64,000 nucleotides of DNA, taken from assembly GCF_012222825.1 (NCBI RefSeq), contig NZ_CP038017.1, positions 992,001-1,056,000 on the forward strand, given 5' to 3'. Below, piece by piece: positions 46,422 to 55,976 of the stretch; position 1 is the stretch's first letter; each line of letters opens with the position of its first letter. This DNA is from Allofrancisella frigidaquae. Lineage in GTDB: Bacteria; Pseudomonadota; Gammaproteobacteria; Francisellales; Francisellaceae. Both the position numbers and the translations under genes were made by a program. A model generated the notes under the pieces. It made no database searches. It was not told the DNA's origin and saw only the letters and a program-made list of their open reading frames with translations.

Positions 46422-47108
46422 TTATTGACAGTATCTAGACTTAATCGATGCTATAGCTTGATCGTAAACGATATCCATCTCTTCTCTAGAGCCTACACCT
46501 CCACCTATTTCATATAGTTTACCATCAGCAACACCGTATATAGCTGCATGTATAGTAAATTTCAGACCCTTCTGCCAAGCTGCTTTTACAACTGTAGTTT
46601 TACATAAATTTAAAGCTTGATGTAAAGCGTTTAACTCACACATAACATCTACTTTTTTCTTCATATAATTTTCTTCATCTTGCCTAAAGCAACCTAAAAT
46701 TTCTTCTATAAATTTTTTATTTTGTTCCTTGACTTCATGAATAGACGTTAACCAGTTATCAATAAGACCATAACTTTTATCTCTTACAACTGTTTCCACA
46801 CCACCACATGCGTAATGTCCACAAACAATAATCTTTTTTACTTTCAAAACTTCAATAGCAAACTGTAAAACTGATAAGCAATTAAGGTCTGTCAAAGAAA
46901 CAACGTTTGCAACGTTACGATGCACGAAAACCTCTCCTGGCACCAATCCACAAACTTGGTTAGCTGGCACTCGACTATCTGAGCAACCTATCCAAAGATA
47001 CTCTGGAGATTGTCCTTTTGATAATGTTTCAAAAAATTTTGGATTAGTTTTTTTAACCTCCTCTGCCCATTCTCTATTACCCTTAATTAACTCATTTATA
47101 TTACTCAT
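46422..47108 (-). CDS. can: Beta-class carbonic anhydrase
   Basis: Converts CO2 and bicarbonate. The 228-residue product has the zinc ligands C42 (GCSDSRVPAN, with the D44-R46 dyad), H98 and C101 (CGHYACGG), as in E. coli Can. GEVFVHRNVAN is also conserved. It lies alone on the minus strand. Confidence 0.96.
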   Translation of the reverse strand: MSNINELIKGNREWAEEVKKTNPKFFETLSKGQSPEYLWIGCSDSRVPANQVCGLVPGEVFVHRNVANVVSLTDLNCLSVLQFAIEVLKVKKIIVCGHYACGGVETVVRDKSYGLIDNWLTSIHEVKEQNKKFIEEILGCFRQDEENYMKKKVDVMCELNALHQALNLCKTTVVKAAWQKGLKFTIHAAIYGVADGKLYEIGGGVGSREEMDIVYDQAIASIKSRYCQ

Positions 47109-47383
47109 ACTATTCTCCTATATTTTTTTTAAAAAACTTATTTTATTCATCATCAAATTATGTTGTTAATTTTTTACTTTGCCAAACTACTACTGTCTTG
47201 CTTACGCAATCTACCCTTTTCAAACAAAGGAAGATTTTAGTATTTTATTCGGAGCACTTTAGTTTTATTCACAGCATATTAGTGGTTAGTAGTTATTCAG
47301 TAAACTATTAGAAAACAAAAACGTTTAAGCTAAGAAACTTTTTTATTTTCCATTTATTTTTAGCTACATTAGCTTACCGCTAA

Positions 47384-48418
47384 CTAAATTTCAATAGTAA
47401 CTTCACCTTGCAAAGATTTTTCAAACGATTCTTTTACCTGATTTTGTGATAAACCTTTTTGACCCAACAAATAAAACAATTTACCAAATGCTGCTTCATC
47501 TGTCATGTCATACCCTGATACAACTCCTGCCTTGACTAAACCACTAGCGGCTTTATAAGCTCCCATCTTAACACTTCCATACATACATTGTGTGCAATTA
47601 ACTACTACAACTCCTCTATCGTTTGCACTAGCAAGAACATCATGAATTTTAGGTTCATCTGTCATATTCCCAGCCCCATAAGTTTTAAGGATTAGCCCTT
47701 GAATAGGAGGCTCTAAAATATTTTCTAAAAATTTTGTACTCATACCTGGAAAAACACTCAAGATAGCAATATTAGGTATTTCCAAATTCTCTAGTATTGT
47801 TGGTTTAGCATCTATAGTGCGTTGCCATAGTAATCTATCATCCACCCTAATATCTACACCTGCATGAGCTAGTACAGGATAGTTTGGTGATAAGAATGCG
47901 TCAAATCCTGTAGCACTTATTTTTGTAGTTCTATTACCTCTTAATAAGCGTTTATTAAAATACACACAGACCTCTTTAATCATATCACTACAAGCAAATA
48001 TAAAACTATTTAGAATATTTGATACAGCATCTGAGCGAATTTGTGAAATAGGAATTTGGGAACCTGTTATAATGACTGGTTTTTGGATTTCTCCTAGCAT
48101 AAAAGACAAAATAGAAGCTGTATAAGCTAAAGTATCTGTACCATGTAAAATTACAAATCCATCATAATTACCATAGTTTTTAACAATATCTAAGGCTAAA
48201 GTCAGCCAATTTGTAGGCTTAATATTAGAAGAATCAATAAGTGGTCTGTATTCCTTTATAACAAACTTTGGCATTTTATGATTATAAAAGTCAATTATGC
48301 TGTTAATTGTTTTTGTTAAGTAACCGTCTTCTACATCATAACCATTAGCTGTACTAACCATGCCTATAGTACCACCAGTATATAAAACTAAAATCCTTTT
48401 ATGACTAAGACTTTTCAT
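47384..48418 (-). CDS. ansA: Type I (cytoplasmic) L-asparaginase
   Basis: The 344-residue protein has both asparaginase signatures: YTGGTIGMV near residues 13-21 (nucleophilic threonine) and ILHGTDTLAYTAS with the second catalytic T-D pair. Absence of a signal peptide puts it in the cytoplasm as AnsA. Its start overlaps the end of rnhA by 14 bp, so both are probably co-transcribed. A second, unrelated asparaginase-type enzyme is at 22856. Confidence 0.95.
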   Translation of the reverse strand: MKSLSHKRILVLYTGGTIGMVSTANGYDVEDGYLTKTINSIIDFYNHKMPKFVIKEYRPLIDSSNIKPTNWLTLALDIVKNYGNYDGFVILHGTDTLAYTASILSFMLGEIQKPVIITGSQIPISQIRSDAVSNILNSFIFACSDMIKEVCVYFNKRLLRGNRTTKISATGFDAFLSPNYPVLAHAGVDIRVDDRLLWQRTIDAKPTILENLEIPNIAILSVFPGMSTKFLENILEPPIQGLILKTYGAGNMTDEPKIHDVLASANDRGVVVVNCTQCMYGSVKMGAYKAASGLVKAGVVSGYDMTDEAAFGKLFYLLGQKGLSQNQVKESFEKSLQGEVTIEI

Positions 48419-48866
48419 GTGACTTTTCTATAAGCTCCAGTATTGCTTTATTTGCCAATTGATCTGCTTTTTCATTACCTTGGTTGCCGCTATGCCCTTT
48501 AACCCAATGCCAACTAACTTCATGTGTCCTTGTTAGCTGGTCTAATTCTTGCCATAAATCTTTATTTTTGACTTCTTTTCTACCACTAGTTTTCCAGCCA
48601 TTTGCTTTCCAGTTAGTCAACCATTGATTAATTCCATTTTGTAAATACTTTGAATCTGTAAAGATACTAATTTGACATTTTCTTTTTAGAGTTTTTAATG
48701 TTTCAATTGCAGCTAAAAGCTCCATTCTATTATTTGTTGTATTAAATTCTGCTCCGTATATTTCTTTAGTGATATCGCCGTAACTTAAGATAGCTCCCCA
48801 ACCGCCTATACCAGGATTTCCTTTACATGCTCCATCAGTATATGCCACTAAACTATTTTTTTTCAT
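48405..48866 (-). CDS. rnhA: Ribonuclease HI
   Basis: Removes RNA from RNA-DNA hybrids. The 153-residue protein has the DEDD catalytic set: D in YTDGACKGNPG, E in NRMELLAAI, D in FTDSKYLQ, D in GNEKADQLA. Start taken at ATG 48866 with AGGG 5 nt upstream; the longer frame to 48932 lies inside the upstream methyltransferase gene. It overlaps both neighbours by 14 bp. Confidence 0.97.
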   Translation of the reverse strand: MKKNSLVAYTDGACKGNPGIGGWGAILSYGDITKEIYGAEFNTTNNRMELLAAIETLKTLKRKCQISIFTDSKYLQNGINQWLTNWKANGWKTSGRKEVKNKDLWQELDQLTRTHEVSWHWVKGHSGNQGNEKADQLANKAILELIEKSHEKS

Positions 48867-49440
48867 AATAACCCTTATATATACTTTTAGCATTTGCACC
48901 ACTATATGCTTTACATTTAGCTGGCTTTTCAAGTAACTCTGAAATCTCTAAAGGATCTATTTTAAAGAAATTATCTTTTTTAAAAAAAGCTACAAATTTT
49001 TTGCTAAAAATTCTCTTAAATAAGTTAATAAAAGCGCTGTCAGAATTTGTTAATAACTCTATTTTTTTACTAAGAAAACCGCTTGAGAGAAATTTTGAAA
49101 CAAGCCTATAAGCTCTAATGTTTGTAGTTCCTGCAACGATAATTTCTCCATCATCTGAAAGACAGAAATATAACTGCTTTAATAAGGCTTTTTGCTTCTG
49201 TCTACTATCTACAAAAGCACTATCAATTATGATCAAATCGAAAAATCTAGGCTCAAATGGCCAAGCGTGTATATCAAAAATACACCCATTTTCACCAGTT
49301 TCTAAATACCCTGAGCAAACTACTGTTTTCAAAGATCTAATATTACCCGAATAATTACATTCTAAATTTGTAATTACCAAAGTTTTTTTATACCATCGTT
49401 GCTGAAGGTATTTAATAATAATCCGGTCTTTTGCTGTCAT
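48853..49440 (-). CDS. YafS-like SAM-dependent methyltransferase-fold protein
   Basis: A 195-residue protein immediately upstream of rnhA, the place of yafS in E. coli. The central strand-turn FDLIIIDSAFVDSRQKQKALLKQLYFCLSDDGEIIVAG (cores FDLIIIDS and LSDDGEIIVAG) matches motifs post-I to III of class I methyltransferases. The glycine-rich SAM-binding motif I is missing or replaced (VVCSGYLETGENG), so activity is uncertain. The C-terminus is basic (KAYSGANAKSIYKGYYEKK). Confidence 0.75.
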   Translation of the reverse strand: MTAKDRIIIKYLQQRWYKKTLVITNLECNYSGNIRSLKTVVCSGYLETGENGCIFDIHAWPFEPRFFDLIIIDSAFVDSRQKQKALLKQLYFCLSDDGEIIVAGTTNIRAYRLVSKFLSSGFLSKKIELLTNSDSAFINLFKRIFSKKFVAFFKKDNFFKIDPLEISELLEKPAKCKAYSGANAKSIYKGYYEKK

Positions 49441-49443
49441 AAG

Positions 49444-50721
49444 CTAACTTACCAAACTTCTCATTCTATCAAAATAATCTGGACAAGTTTTATTAACAGC
49501 CTCAGCATTAGTAATAATAACCTTATCAATCCTTAAACCTAATAATGCTAATGACATCGCTATTCTATGGTCATTATAACTATCAACTTCTGCTGATTTT
49601 AAACTACTTCTTGCTGGTGAAATTAATATACTATCTTTTGTAGTTTCAACATAAACTCCTAATCTAGTTAAACCCTCTGCTATAGCTGCAACCCTGTCTG
49701 ACTCCTGCCCACGTGTATGACTAAGACCTTCTATATAGGTGTCACCTTCGGCAAAACAAGCTATAGCAGCTAAAGTCATAAAAGTGTCAGAAAAGTTACG
49801 CATATTAACATGTATCCCTTTTAACTGGTTATTTCCAATTACTTCGATACCATCATCATAATAATTAATAGCGCAACCTATCTTCTGTAATACTTCTAAA
49901 AATTTTATATCTCCTTGTTTTGAATGTTTAGTTACATTCAAAACTTTAATAGCAGAACCAGTAATAGCAGCAAATGCCCAAAAATATGAAGCTGTAGAAA
50001 CATCTGGCTCAACTACGTATCTTCCAGGTGAAACATAATTAGAATTTTTAGCTTTATAAATGTTATTATCAACTTCAACATTTACTCCAAATTCTAACAT
50101 AACCTTAGATGTCATTTCTAAATACGGTTGCTTGTGATCTGTAATTGACTCTAAAGATAATCCCTTTTGCATTAATGGTGCTGCCATAAGTAATCCAGAA
50201 GCAAACTGTGAACTTTTTTTACCATCAACCTGTATACCGCCACCATTTAAAAGATTTGAATGAATAGTTATTGGCATCGCATACTCAGTATTATGGTATG
50301 TAACTTGAATTCCAAGATTTTCTAGTGGTTTTAATTGATCAGCTAAAGGTCTTTCCATCATTCTTTGTTTCGCATACACATAAAACTCACCGCCGTCTTG
50401 GGTGGCACACATAGGAATTATAAACCTAGTTAAAGTGCCAGATTCATTACAAAAAATCTTAGCTTTTTTATTTTTAAATACTCCGTCACAACCATTTATA
50501 ATTAAAGATTTTGTTTCTCGGTTATGTTTGAGATCGCAGCCAAGTTCTTTTAACGCTGCCACACAAGCTAAAACGTCTGCACTATTAGGTAAATTTTCAA
50601 AACTAGTTTGCCCTTTAGCTACAGCAGCAATTATTAAAGCTCTATTAGATAAGCTTTTTGAGCCATCTAAAGTTACTTGTTTTTTTACCTGCAACCTTAG
50701 TCTAGGTATACAATCTTTCAT
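49444..50721 (-). CDS. aroA: 3-phosphoshikimate 1-carboxyvinyltransferase (EPSP synthase)
   Basis: Sixth step of the shikimate pathway. The 425-residue enzyme has DGSKSLSNRALI (PEP and shikimate-phosphate binding), SGTLTRFI, RMMERPLADQLKPL (core RMMERP), SSQFASGLLMAAPL (core SSQFASGLL) and DSYNDHRIAMSLAL (core NDHRIAM). Most bacteria have L-x-G-N-A-G-T; here the first motif reads CNESGTLTRF. Genes of the shikimate pathway are not otherwise seen nearby. Confidence 0.95.
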   Translation of the reverse strand: MKDCIPRLRLQVKKQVTLDGSKSLSNRALIIAAVAKGQTSFENLPNSADVLACVAALKELGCDLKHNRETKSLIINGCDGVFKNKKAKIFCNESGTLTRFIIPMCATQDGGEFYVYAKQRMMERPLADQLKPLENLGIQVTYHNTEYAMPITIHSNLLNGGGIQVDGKKSSQFASGLLMAAPLMQKGLSLESITDHKQPYLEMTSKVMLEFGVNVEVDNNIYKAKNSNYVSPGRYVVEPDVSTASYFWAFAAITGSAIKVLNVTKHSKQGDIKFLEVLQKIGCAINYYDDGIEVIGNNQLKGIHVNMRNFSDTFMTLAAIACFAEGDTYIEGLSHTRGQESDRVAAIAEGLTRLGVYVETTKDSILISPARSSLKSAEVDSYNDHRIAMSLALLGLRIDKVIITNAEAVNKTCPDYFDRMRSLVS

Positions 50722-50745
50722 TCAGATTACTCTAGTAAAAATTTA

Positions 50746-50767
50746 TAATATAATAGCTATTATATTA
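50746..50767. repeat. 22-bp perfect AT-rich palindrome upstream of aroA
   Basis: TAATATAATAG followed by its exact reverse complement, 25 bp before the aroA start and within the rpoH-aroA gap. It overlaps where the aroA promoter would be. It may be an operator or a hairpin after rpoH; no T-run follows. Confidence 0.55.
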
Positions 50768-50813
50768 GCATAAGTAATTTCAAGATAAAGATTTTAAGAT
50801 AAAGAAAGGTTTA

Positions 50814-51695
50814 TTAACTACGGTTTTTAATAGCTTTTTTAAGTTTAACTAAAGCCTCTTCTTCTATTTGACGAACCCGCTCAGCAGAAATTTTATATTT
50901 ATCTGCTAAATCTTGAAGGGTAGTTTTCTCTTCCAACAAATATCTAGACATAACAATATCTTTTGTACGAGCATCAAAATTACTTAGAGCCTCTTTTACA
51001 GCTTCCATAAGATTATCATAATAATCTTGCTGGACTATCTGATGCTCAACATCTGAGTTTTTATCTTCAAGATATAAGCTTTGTTGATTTGTATCTTCTC
51101 CTTCATCATCTTTATATGGTAGATCAAGGCTAGCATCCCCTTGACACATTCTTTTTTCCATTTCAATAACAGTTTCTTCTTTAACTCCAAGCTCATCAGC
51201 TATTTGCTTTATATCTTCGGAGCTTAACCAACCAATCTTACCCTTGCTACTCCTTAAATTAAAAAATAGCTTTCTTTGCGCTTTTGTAGTCGCCACTTTT
51301 ACAATTTTCCAATTCTTAAGTACATAGTCATGCATTTCTGCCTTAATCCAATGAACAGCAAAAGAAACTAATCTAACCCCCTGTTCTGGATCAAACTTAC
51401 TAACTGCTTTCATAAGACCAATGTTACCCTCTTGGATAAGATCAGCAATAGATAAGCCGTATCCAGCAAAACCTTTAGCAATTTTGGTCACAAATCTAAG
51501 ATGTGCCATTACTAGGTGTTGTGCTGCATCTAAATCCTTTTTATACTTATAAAGTCTTGCCAACTCTTGCTCCTCTTCAACCGATAATATAGGTAAACTA
51601 TTAACAAAATTAAGATATGAATTTAGATCATTATCGGATACTACAGGTAAAGTTTTAGACTTAGTTGCGATAGGAAAACAATTTTTTTTAGCCAT
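50814..51695 (-). CDS. rpoH: RNA polymerase heat-shock sigma factor (sigma-32)
   Basis: The 293-residue sigma factor has region 1.2/2 (LIQEGNIGLMKAVSKFDPEQGVRLVSFAVHWIKAEM, cores LIQEGNIGLM and RLVSFAVHWIKAEM), the RpoH-box like QRKLFFNLRSSK found only in sigma-32 types, and region 4 (LQDLADKYKISAERVRQIEEEA). It would direct transcription of chaperone and protease genes, many of which are in this window. It starts 14 bp after a small SH3-domain gene. Confidence 0.97.
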   Translation of the reverse strand: MAKKNCFPIATKSKTLPVVSDNDLNSYLNFVNSLPILSVEEEQELARLYKYKKDLDAAQHLVMAHLRFVTKIAKGFAGYGLSIADLIQEGNIGLMKAVSKFDPEQGVRLVSFAVHWIKAEMHDYVLKNWKIVKVATTKAQRKLFFNLRSSKGKIGWLSSEDIKQIADELGVKEETVIEMEKRMCQGDASLDLPYKDDEGEDTNQQSLYLEDKNSDVEHQIVQQDYYDNLMEAVKEALSNFDARTKDIVMSRYLLEEKTTLQDLADKYKISAERVRQIEEEALVKLKKAIKNRS

Positions 51696-51709
51696 GTGGC
51701 TCCTATTTT

Positions 51710-52192
51710 TTAGCGGTAGATAGCCTGCTTTAATTGATTAATTTGTATTTGTTGATTTTGTAAAGCCACAGAGAAATCTTTTTGCATTCTAACTACAATT
51801 CCTTGTAACTCTGCTATTTGTTGACTTTGTGCTTGGTTGTCTTGTTGTAATTTTTGCATTAAATTCTTTTTATACATTTGTTGTGCATATCTATCCTGAG
51901 CTTTTTTTAGCTCTTCTAAATTAATCCAACCAACGTTACCATCTTTTTGATTAACAACTTCACACCAATTATTATCTTTACAATAAAAAATATTGTATTC
52001 ATCTAGATTTTTAAATGTTATAGTATCAACAACTTTAGAATCGTTTACATCCTCTGCATAAATACTCACAAGCTTATCACTATAATGCTTCTGAGATTTT
52101 GGAGCAATCTCTTTAGTAGAGTCATTTGACATAGCTAATACTAAACCTAATGTAGAAATTGACAGTATTACCGCTAAAAAAGTTTTTTTCAT
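51710..52192 (-). CDS. Exported SH3-domain protein with coiled-coil tail
   Basis: A 160-residue protein with a signal peptide (TFLAVILSISTLGLVLA, probable cleavage after A20 or nearby), a bacterial SH3-like domain (residues about 40-95, ending in DGNVGWINLEEL), then a Gln-rich coiled coil (residues 105-158, LMQKLQQDNQAQSQQIAELQG cited by its ends). Such proteins (TIGR/YgiM-like) are periplasmic, possibly wall-associated. Two cysteines (IFYCKDNNWC) flank the SH3 turn. It lies directly upstream of rpoH and may be in the same transcript. No precise role is known to me. Confidence 0.75.
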   Translation of the reverse strand: MKKTFLAVILSISTLGLVLAMSNDSTKEIAPKSQKHYSDKLVSIYAEDVNDSKVVDTITFKNLDEYNIFYCKDNNWCEVVNQKDGNVGWINLEELKKAQDRYAQQMYKKNLMQKLQQDNQAQSQQIAELQGIVVRMQKDFSVALQNQQIQINQLKQAIYR

Positions 52193-52261
52193 ATTACTTC
52201 CTTATTACAAACTCTTAGTGATATTATACACTATTAAAACTGCAAACTAACTACATCTTCA

Positions 52262-53203
52262 TTAAAATACTGACGTATCATTGTTTTCAACTTGTTTAGG
52301 TAATAGTGACTCCCTACTTAATCCTAAAGCTACTGCTAAAACGCCTGCAACATATATAGAAGAATAAGTACCAACAACTATGCCCAAGATTAGTGCTAAA
52401 GAAAAATTATGTACCGAACTACCACCAAACAAATACAATACTACAACGACTAACATAGTTAACCCTGATGTAAGGATAGTTCTTGATAAAGTATCATTGA
52501 TACTTCTATTAACTACTTCTACTACACTTGCATTACGCATTTTTCTAAAATTTTCTCTGACTCTATCATAAATTACTACAGTATCATTTAACGAATAACC
52601 TATTACAGCTAACACAGCTGCTAAAACTGTAAGGTCAAATTCTAATTGAAATGCAGCAAATATACCTAATATAACTATAGGATCATGCAGTAATGCTAAA
52701 CATGCACTTATACCAAATTTCAACTCAAATCTAGCACTAATATATATTAGTATGCACACTAGAGCTATAATAATAGCCAAAATACCATTGCTTGCTAGTT
52801 CTTTACCAACTTGTGGGCCTATATAGTTAACACTTTGAACCTTTGCGTTAAGGACAGTTTCTATTTTTTGCTGCAATTGTTGTTGAGCATCATCTAAATC
52901 ATTAGCTTTTAAGTTAATTACATTAGGAGCAAATTTGATTAAATAGTCACCATTTTCACCAAAAGTTGTAATAGTTGTGTTATCAAAACCTACCTTAATC
53001 AACTTATCAGCTAAAGTCTGTGAATTTTCATTTTTTTGTGTATGGATTTGTACTTGATAACCACCTGTAAAATCTAACCCTAAATTTAGACCTTTGGCGA
53101 AAATAAAAATCAATGATATAACAATCATTAACACCGATAAGATAGTTGTATATTTCTTTATTCCTAGAAAATCTATCTGAGTCTTTTGCTTAAAAAATTC
53201 CAT
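52262..53203 (-). CDS. secF: Protein-export membrane protein SecF
   Basis: The 313-residue SecF has six transmembrane helices, the LGLDFTGGYQVQI signature after helix 1, and the conserved GYSLNDTVVIYDRVREN segment in the fourth region (core NDTVVIYDRVREN). It partners with SecD to pull translocated proteins using the proton gradient. The gene starts 19 bp after secD. Confidence 0.96.
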   Translation of the reverse strand: MEFFKQKTQIDFLGIKKYTTILSVLMIVISLIFIFAKGLNLGLDFTGGYQVQIHTQKNENSQTLADKLIKVGFDNTTITTFGENGDYLIKFAPNVINLKANDLDDAQQQLQQKIETVLNAKVQSVNYIGPQVGKELASNGILAIIIALVCILIYISARFELKFGISACLALLHDPIVILGIFAAFQLEFDLTVLAAVLAVIGYSLNDTVVIYDRVRENFRKMRNASVVEVVNRSINDTLSRTILTSGLTMLVVVVLYLFGGSSVHNFSLALILGIVVGTYSSIYVAGVLAVALGLSRESLLPKQVENNDTSVF

Positions 53204-53222
53204 TATAAACCCAACCTAAAAA

Positions 53223-55160
53223 TTATATTCCAATAGAGATTTTATCTAGTTTTTTTCTCTTACCATAGACAAAATTTGTCATTGCTCTGGACACTGTAAC
53301 AGCTGTAAACATAGAGGTTACTATACCTATCATTAGAGTAATGGCAAATCCTTTTACTGCTCCACTGCCGATAAAAAATAAAATTATCGCCACAATCAAT
53401 GTTGTTATATTTGAGTCAACTATTGTTGTAAATGCTTTTTGATAACCTATATGAATAGCGCTTTGGCGTGGTGTACCAGCACGAATTTCTTCTCTAATTC
53501 TCTCAAAGATTAGTACATTACCATCTATAGACATACCCAAATTAAGCACTATACCAGCTATACCAGGTAAAGTTAAAGTTGCACCAGGTATAATTGACAT
53601 AACCGCTACTATTAGCAGTAAGTTCATGATTAAAGCTATATTGGCAATAACACCAAAAACTCTATAATAAATCACAATAAAAATTATAACTGCTAAAAGA
53701 GCTATCACTATTGAAAGAGTCCCTTTCTCAATATTATCTTTACCAAGGCTTGGACCTATTTGCTGCTCTTGTACAATATGAACAGGTACTTGTAACGCTC
53801 CTGATTTAATCATAAGAGCTAAATTATTTGCTTCCTTTTGATTTAATCCAGTAATTTGAAAATGTGAACCTAAAGCCGACTGAATAGTTGCAACGTTAAT
53901 CAACTTTTCAGTTTTATTTACAGTGTTTTGCTCTTTACCATTTTTATCTAACGTCTTTTCATAAGTTGTATTTATAAGCATTACACCCATAGGGTTGCCA
54001 ACATTTTTACCAGTAATTTCTCTAAAATTACTAGCCGCCCCCCTACTTAGCTCAACCATAACGATTGGCGTACCAGTCTGTTGATCAATAGATGGATTAG
54101 CACTAATAATATCAGCCCCACCTGCAACTGGAGTTCCTTTTAAACTATAGTAACTTTGATAACCTCTGCCACTATCTAAAGAATAAACTTTATAACCCTG
54201 CTCTTCTGTAGCTAAACGATTAGTAACAGGATTCACTAAATAAAAATTTGCTGTAGATGTACCACCTAATATCTGCTTAGCTTGGGTAGCATCTTGTAAA
54301 CCTGGTATTTCTATAACCACACGATTTTGTCCAGCTTGAGCTACTGACGCTTCAGCCACACCAAGAGCATTAATACGATTACGCATGACTGTTACTACTT
54401 GAGATATAGCACTTTGCTCTAACTGCAATATCTTTGGACTCGTATAAGTAATAAATATTGTGTTACCCTTAGCTGTGTAAAGAACGTCAGGATCTTGGTT
54501 TTTTCTAAAATCTGTGTCTAGGTATGTTATAAATTTTTGCATGTCTAAAGGGTTATTCAACGTTAGTGAAATAAAACCATTATTAGTGTACTCTGTAGGT
54601 ACATTAGTAACAGTCTTATCTTCTGCTTTTGTCGAATTATTTATATTTATACCTTTTTCTTTGGCCGCATTTAAGATTATACTTAAAGTATTACCAAGCT
54701 GAGCGTCTAAAGCTGATTGGGTATTAGCTTCTAACATAAGATACATACCGCCACGTAGATCCAAACCTAAGTTCATTGGATTAGCACCTAACACTGACAA
54801 CCAATTAGGAGAGTTAGTAAGCATATTCATAGCTATAATATACTGGTTTCCTAATTGCTCTTTTAAAATTTGTTTAGCTTTAAGCTGCTCAGCAACATCC
54901 CCAAAAATTACTGCAATATTACTTTTATCCTCCGCTATGGTTGCTTTTTGGTAAATTATATTTTTTTTACCTAAAATGTCCTCGATCTGAGTAAGAATTT
55001 GGCTAGTTATATCACCATTTTTTTGTGATATTTGCAAAGCTGGACTTTTACCAAAAATATTTGGTAAAGCATAAAATAAAGCTATCACTAATATAAAAGC
55101 TATCAAAAGGTTTTTCCATAATGGAAACTGATTTATAGGAAAACTTTTATTATTGCTCAT
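53223..55160 (-). CDS. secD: Protein-export membrane protein SecD
   Basis: The 645-residue SecD has one N-terminal helix, the large P1 periplasmic domain with LGLDLRGGMYLML (D1 motif), and five further helices with GMSIDGNVLIFERIREEI (core DGNVLIFERIREE) and the GAVKGFAITLMIGI region. Complete and typical. Lies between yajC and secF. Confidence 0.97.
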   Translation of the reverse strand: MSNNKSFPINQFPLWKNLLIAFILVIALFYALPNIFGKSPALQISQKNGDITSQILTQIEDILGKKNIIYQKATIAEDKSNIAVIFGDVAEQLKAKQILKEQLGNQYIIAMNMLTNSPNWLSVLGANPMNLGLDLRGGMYLMLEANTQSALDAQLGNTLSIILNAAKEKGININNSTKAEDKTVTNVPTEYTNNGFISLTLNNPLDMQKFITYLDTDFRKNQDPDVLYTAKGNTIFITYTSPKILQLEQSAISQVVTVMRNRINALGVAEASVAQAGQNRVVIEIPGLQDATQAKQILGGTSTANFYLVNPVTNRLATEEQGYKVYSLDSGRGYQSYYSLKGTPVAGGADIISANPSIDQQTGTPIVMVELSRGAASNFREITGKNVGNPMGVMLINTTYEKTLDKNGKEQNTVNKTEKLINVATIQSALGSHFQITGLNQKEANNLALMIKSGALQVPVHIVQEQQIGPSLGKDNIEKGTLSIVIALLAVIIFIVIYYRVFGVIANIALIMNLLLIVAVMSIIPGATLTLPGIAGIVLNLGMSIDGNVLIFERIREEIRAGTPRQSAIHIGYQKAFTTIVDSNITTLIVAIILFFIGSGAVKGFAITLMIGIVTSMFTAVTVSRAMTNFVYGKRKKLDKISIGI

Positions 55161-55215
55161 TGAAAGGTCCTTTTATAAAAAAGAAAAAGGTTAAAAAAAT
55201 AAGATTCAAAGCTTA

Positions 55216-55572
55216 TTAAGCCTTAGTAGCCCCTTTTGGTAAAATATTTGATACAGCATTTCTTTGTACTTTTACAACTATATTTTCAGCAATTTCCAAG
55301 TCAACTAAAGTGTCATCTAACTTAGCTATTTTACCAATAATCCCACCATTAGTTACAACCTCATCACCCTTAGCTAATTCAGATAACATTTTACGAAGTT
55401 CTTTGTTTTTCTTTTGCTGTGGTCTAATAAGTAAAAACCAAAATATAGCAAAAAACACTACCAACATTAAAAGACCACTATACGGGCTACCTGCAGACTG
55501 CGCTGCATCTGCAGCAAAAGAATTTGTAGTAAACAACGCAATAGCCGCTAAAGACAATATAATCTTTTTCAT
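55216..55572 (-). CDS. yajC: Preprotein translocase subunit YajC
   Basis: The 118-residue YajC has an N-terminal hydrophobic segment (LSLAAIALFTTNSFA, possibly an extra signal), a transmembrane helix at residues 33-50 (LLMLVVFFAIFWFLLI, core FFAIFWFLLIRPQQKK), the RPQQKKNKEL motif and the small cytoplasmic domain with GDEVVTNGGIIGKI. It normally follows tgt directly; here 1.8 kb of inserted DNA separates them. Confidence 0.95.
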   Translation of the reverse strand: MKKIILSLAAIALFTTNSFAADAAQSAGSPYSGLLMLVVFFAIFWFLLIRPQQKKNKELRKMLSELAKGDEVVTNGGIIGKIAKLDDTLVDLEIAENIVVKVQRNAVSNILPKGATKA

Positions 55573-55608
55573 TATTTTTCTCCAAAAATTTTTATTTTAA
55601 TCGTTTGA

Positions 55609-55637
55609 ATTTTACCTTAGTAAAGGAGTATTATCAA
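55609..55637 (-). promoter_or_regulatory. Sigma-70 promoter of yajC-secD-secF
   Basis: On the minus strand TTGATA (55632-55637) and TAAAAT (55609-55614) are 17 bp apart, 37 bp before the yajC ATG. It would let yajC-secDF be transcribed independently of tgt. Confidence 0.7.
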
Positions 55638-55894
55638 TGTGTTAATCACTTATTAAAAAATTGTGATAAACATATCGCCAGCCAAAATAAAGGTAGTAGC
55701 GAATCACTGTAACTTAAAATTACGATTAACCTTGCTCATCTTAATAAAGTTTATGAAATATAAATTATAAACAAAGCTTTACTTACTTATTAATGAAATT
55801 TTTAAAAAAAGATGTAAGAGATTAAAAAAATAAAAATAATTTTGCACATAACCAACTTATATTATAATACCGCTCCCATCAAATTTATAACCTA

Positions 55895-55975
55895 TCATTC
55901 ACAAGCTTTAAAAAAAGCTTTTCCGAACTCTTTAAACGCACCATCCTCTATTGCTCTACAGATTCTGTGAATTTT
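55895..55975 (-). pseudogene. Degenerate second copy of the 3' end of tgt
   Basis: On the minus strand, 26 codons plus a stop read K-I-H-R-I-C-R-A-I-E-D-G-A-F-K-E-F and then GKAFFKACE, matching the last residues of the true Tgt at 57364 ([16 protein letters not shown], then RNGFLENYK) in length, register and stop position. It begins just after the stop of the peptidase gene, has no start of its own and is oriented like tgt. It is the 3' end of a second tgt, left from an insertion or recombination event. Divergence from the intact copy suggests either an incoming foreign tgt end or an old displaced one. Confidence 0.75.
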
Positions 55976-55976
55976 C

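Larger units (their letters stand above)
55573..55976. other. Gap between yajC and an orphan peptidase gene
   Basis: This 404-bp AT-rich stretch holds the yajC promoter (55609-55637), a degenerate second copy of the tgt 3' end (55895-55975) and otherwise nothing recognised. Confidence 0.7.
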
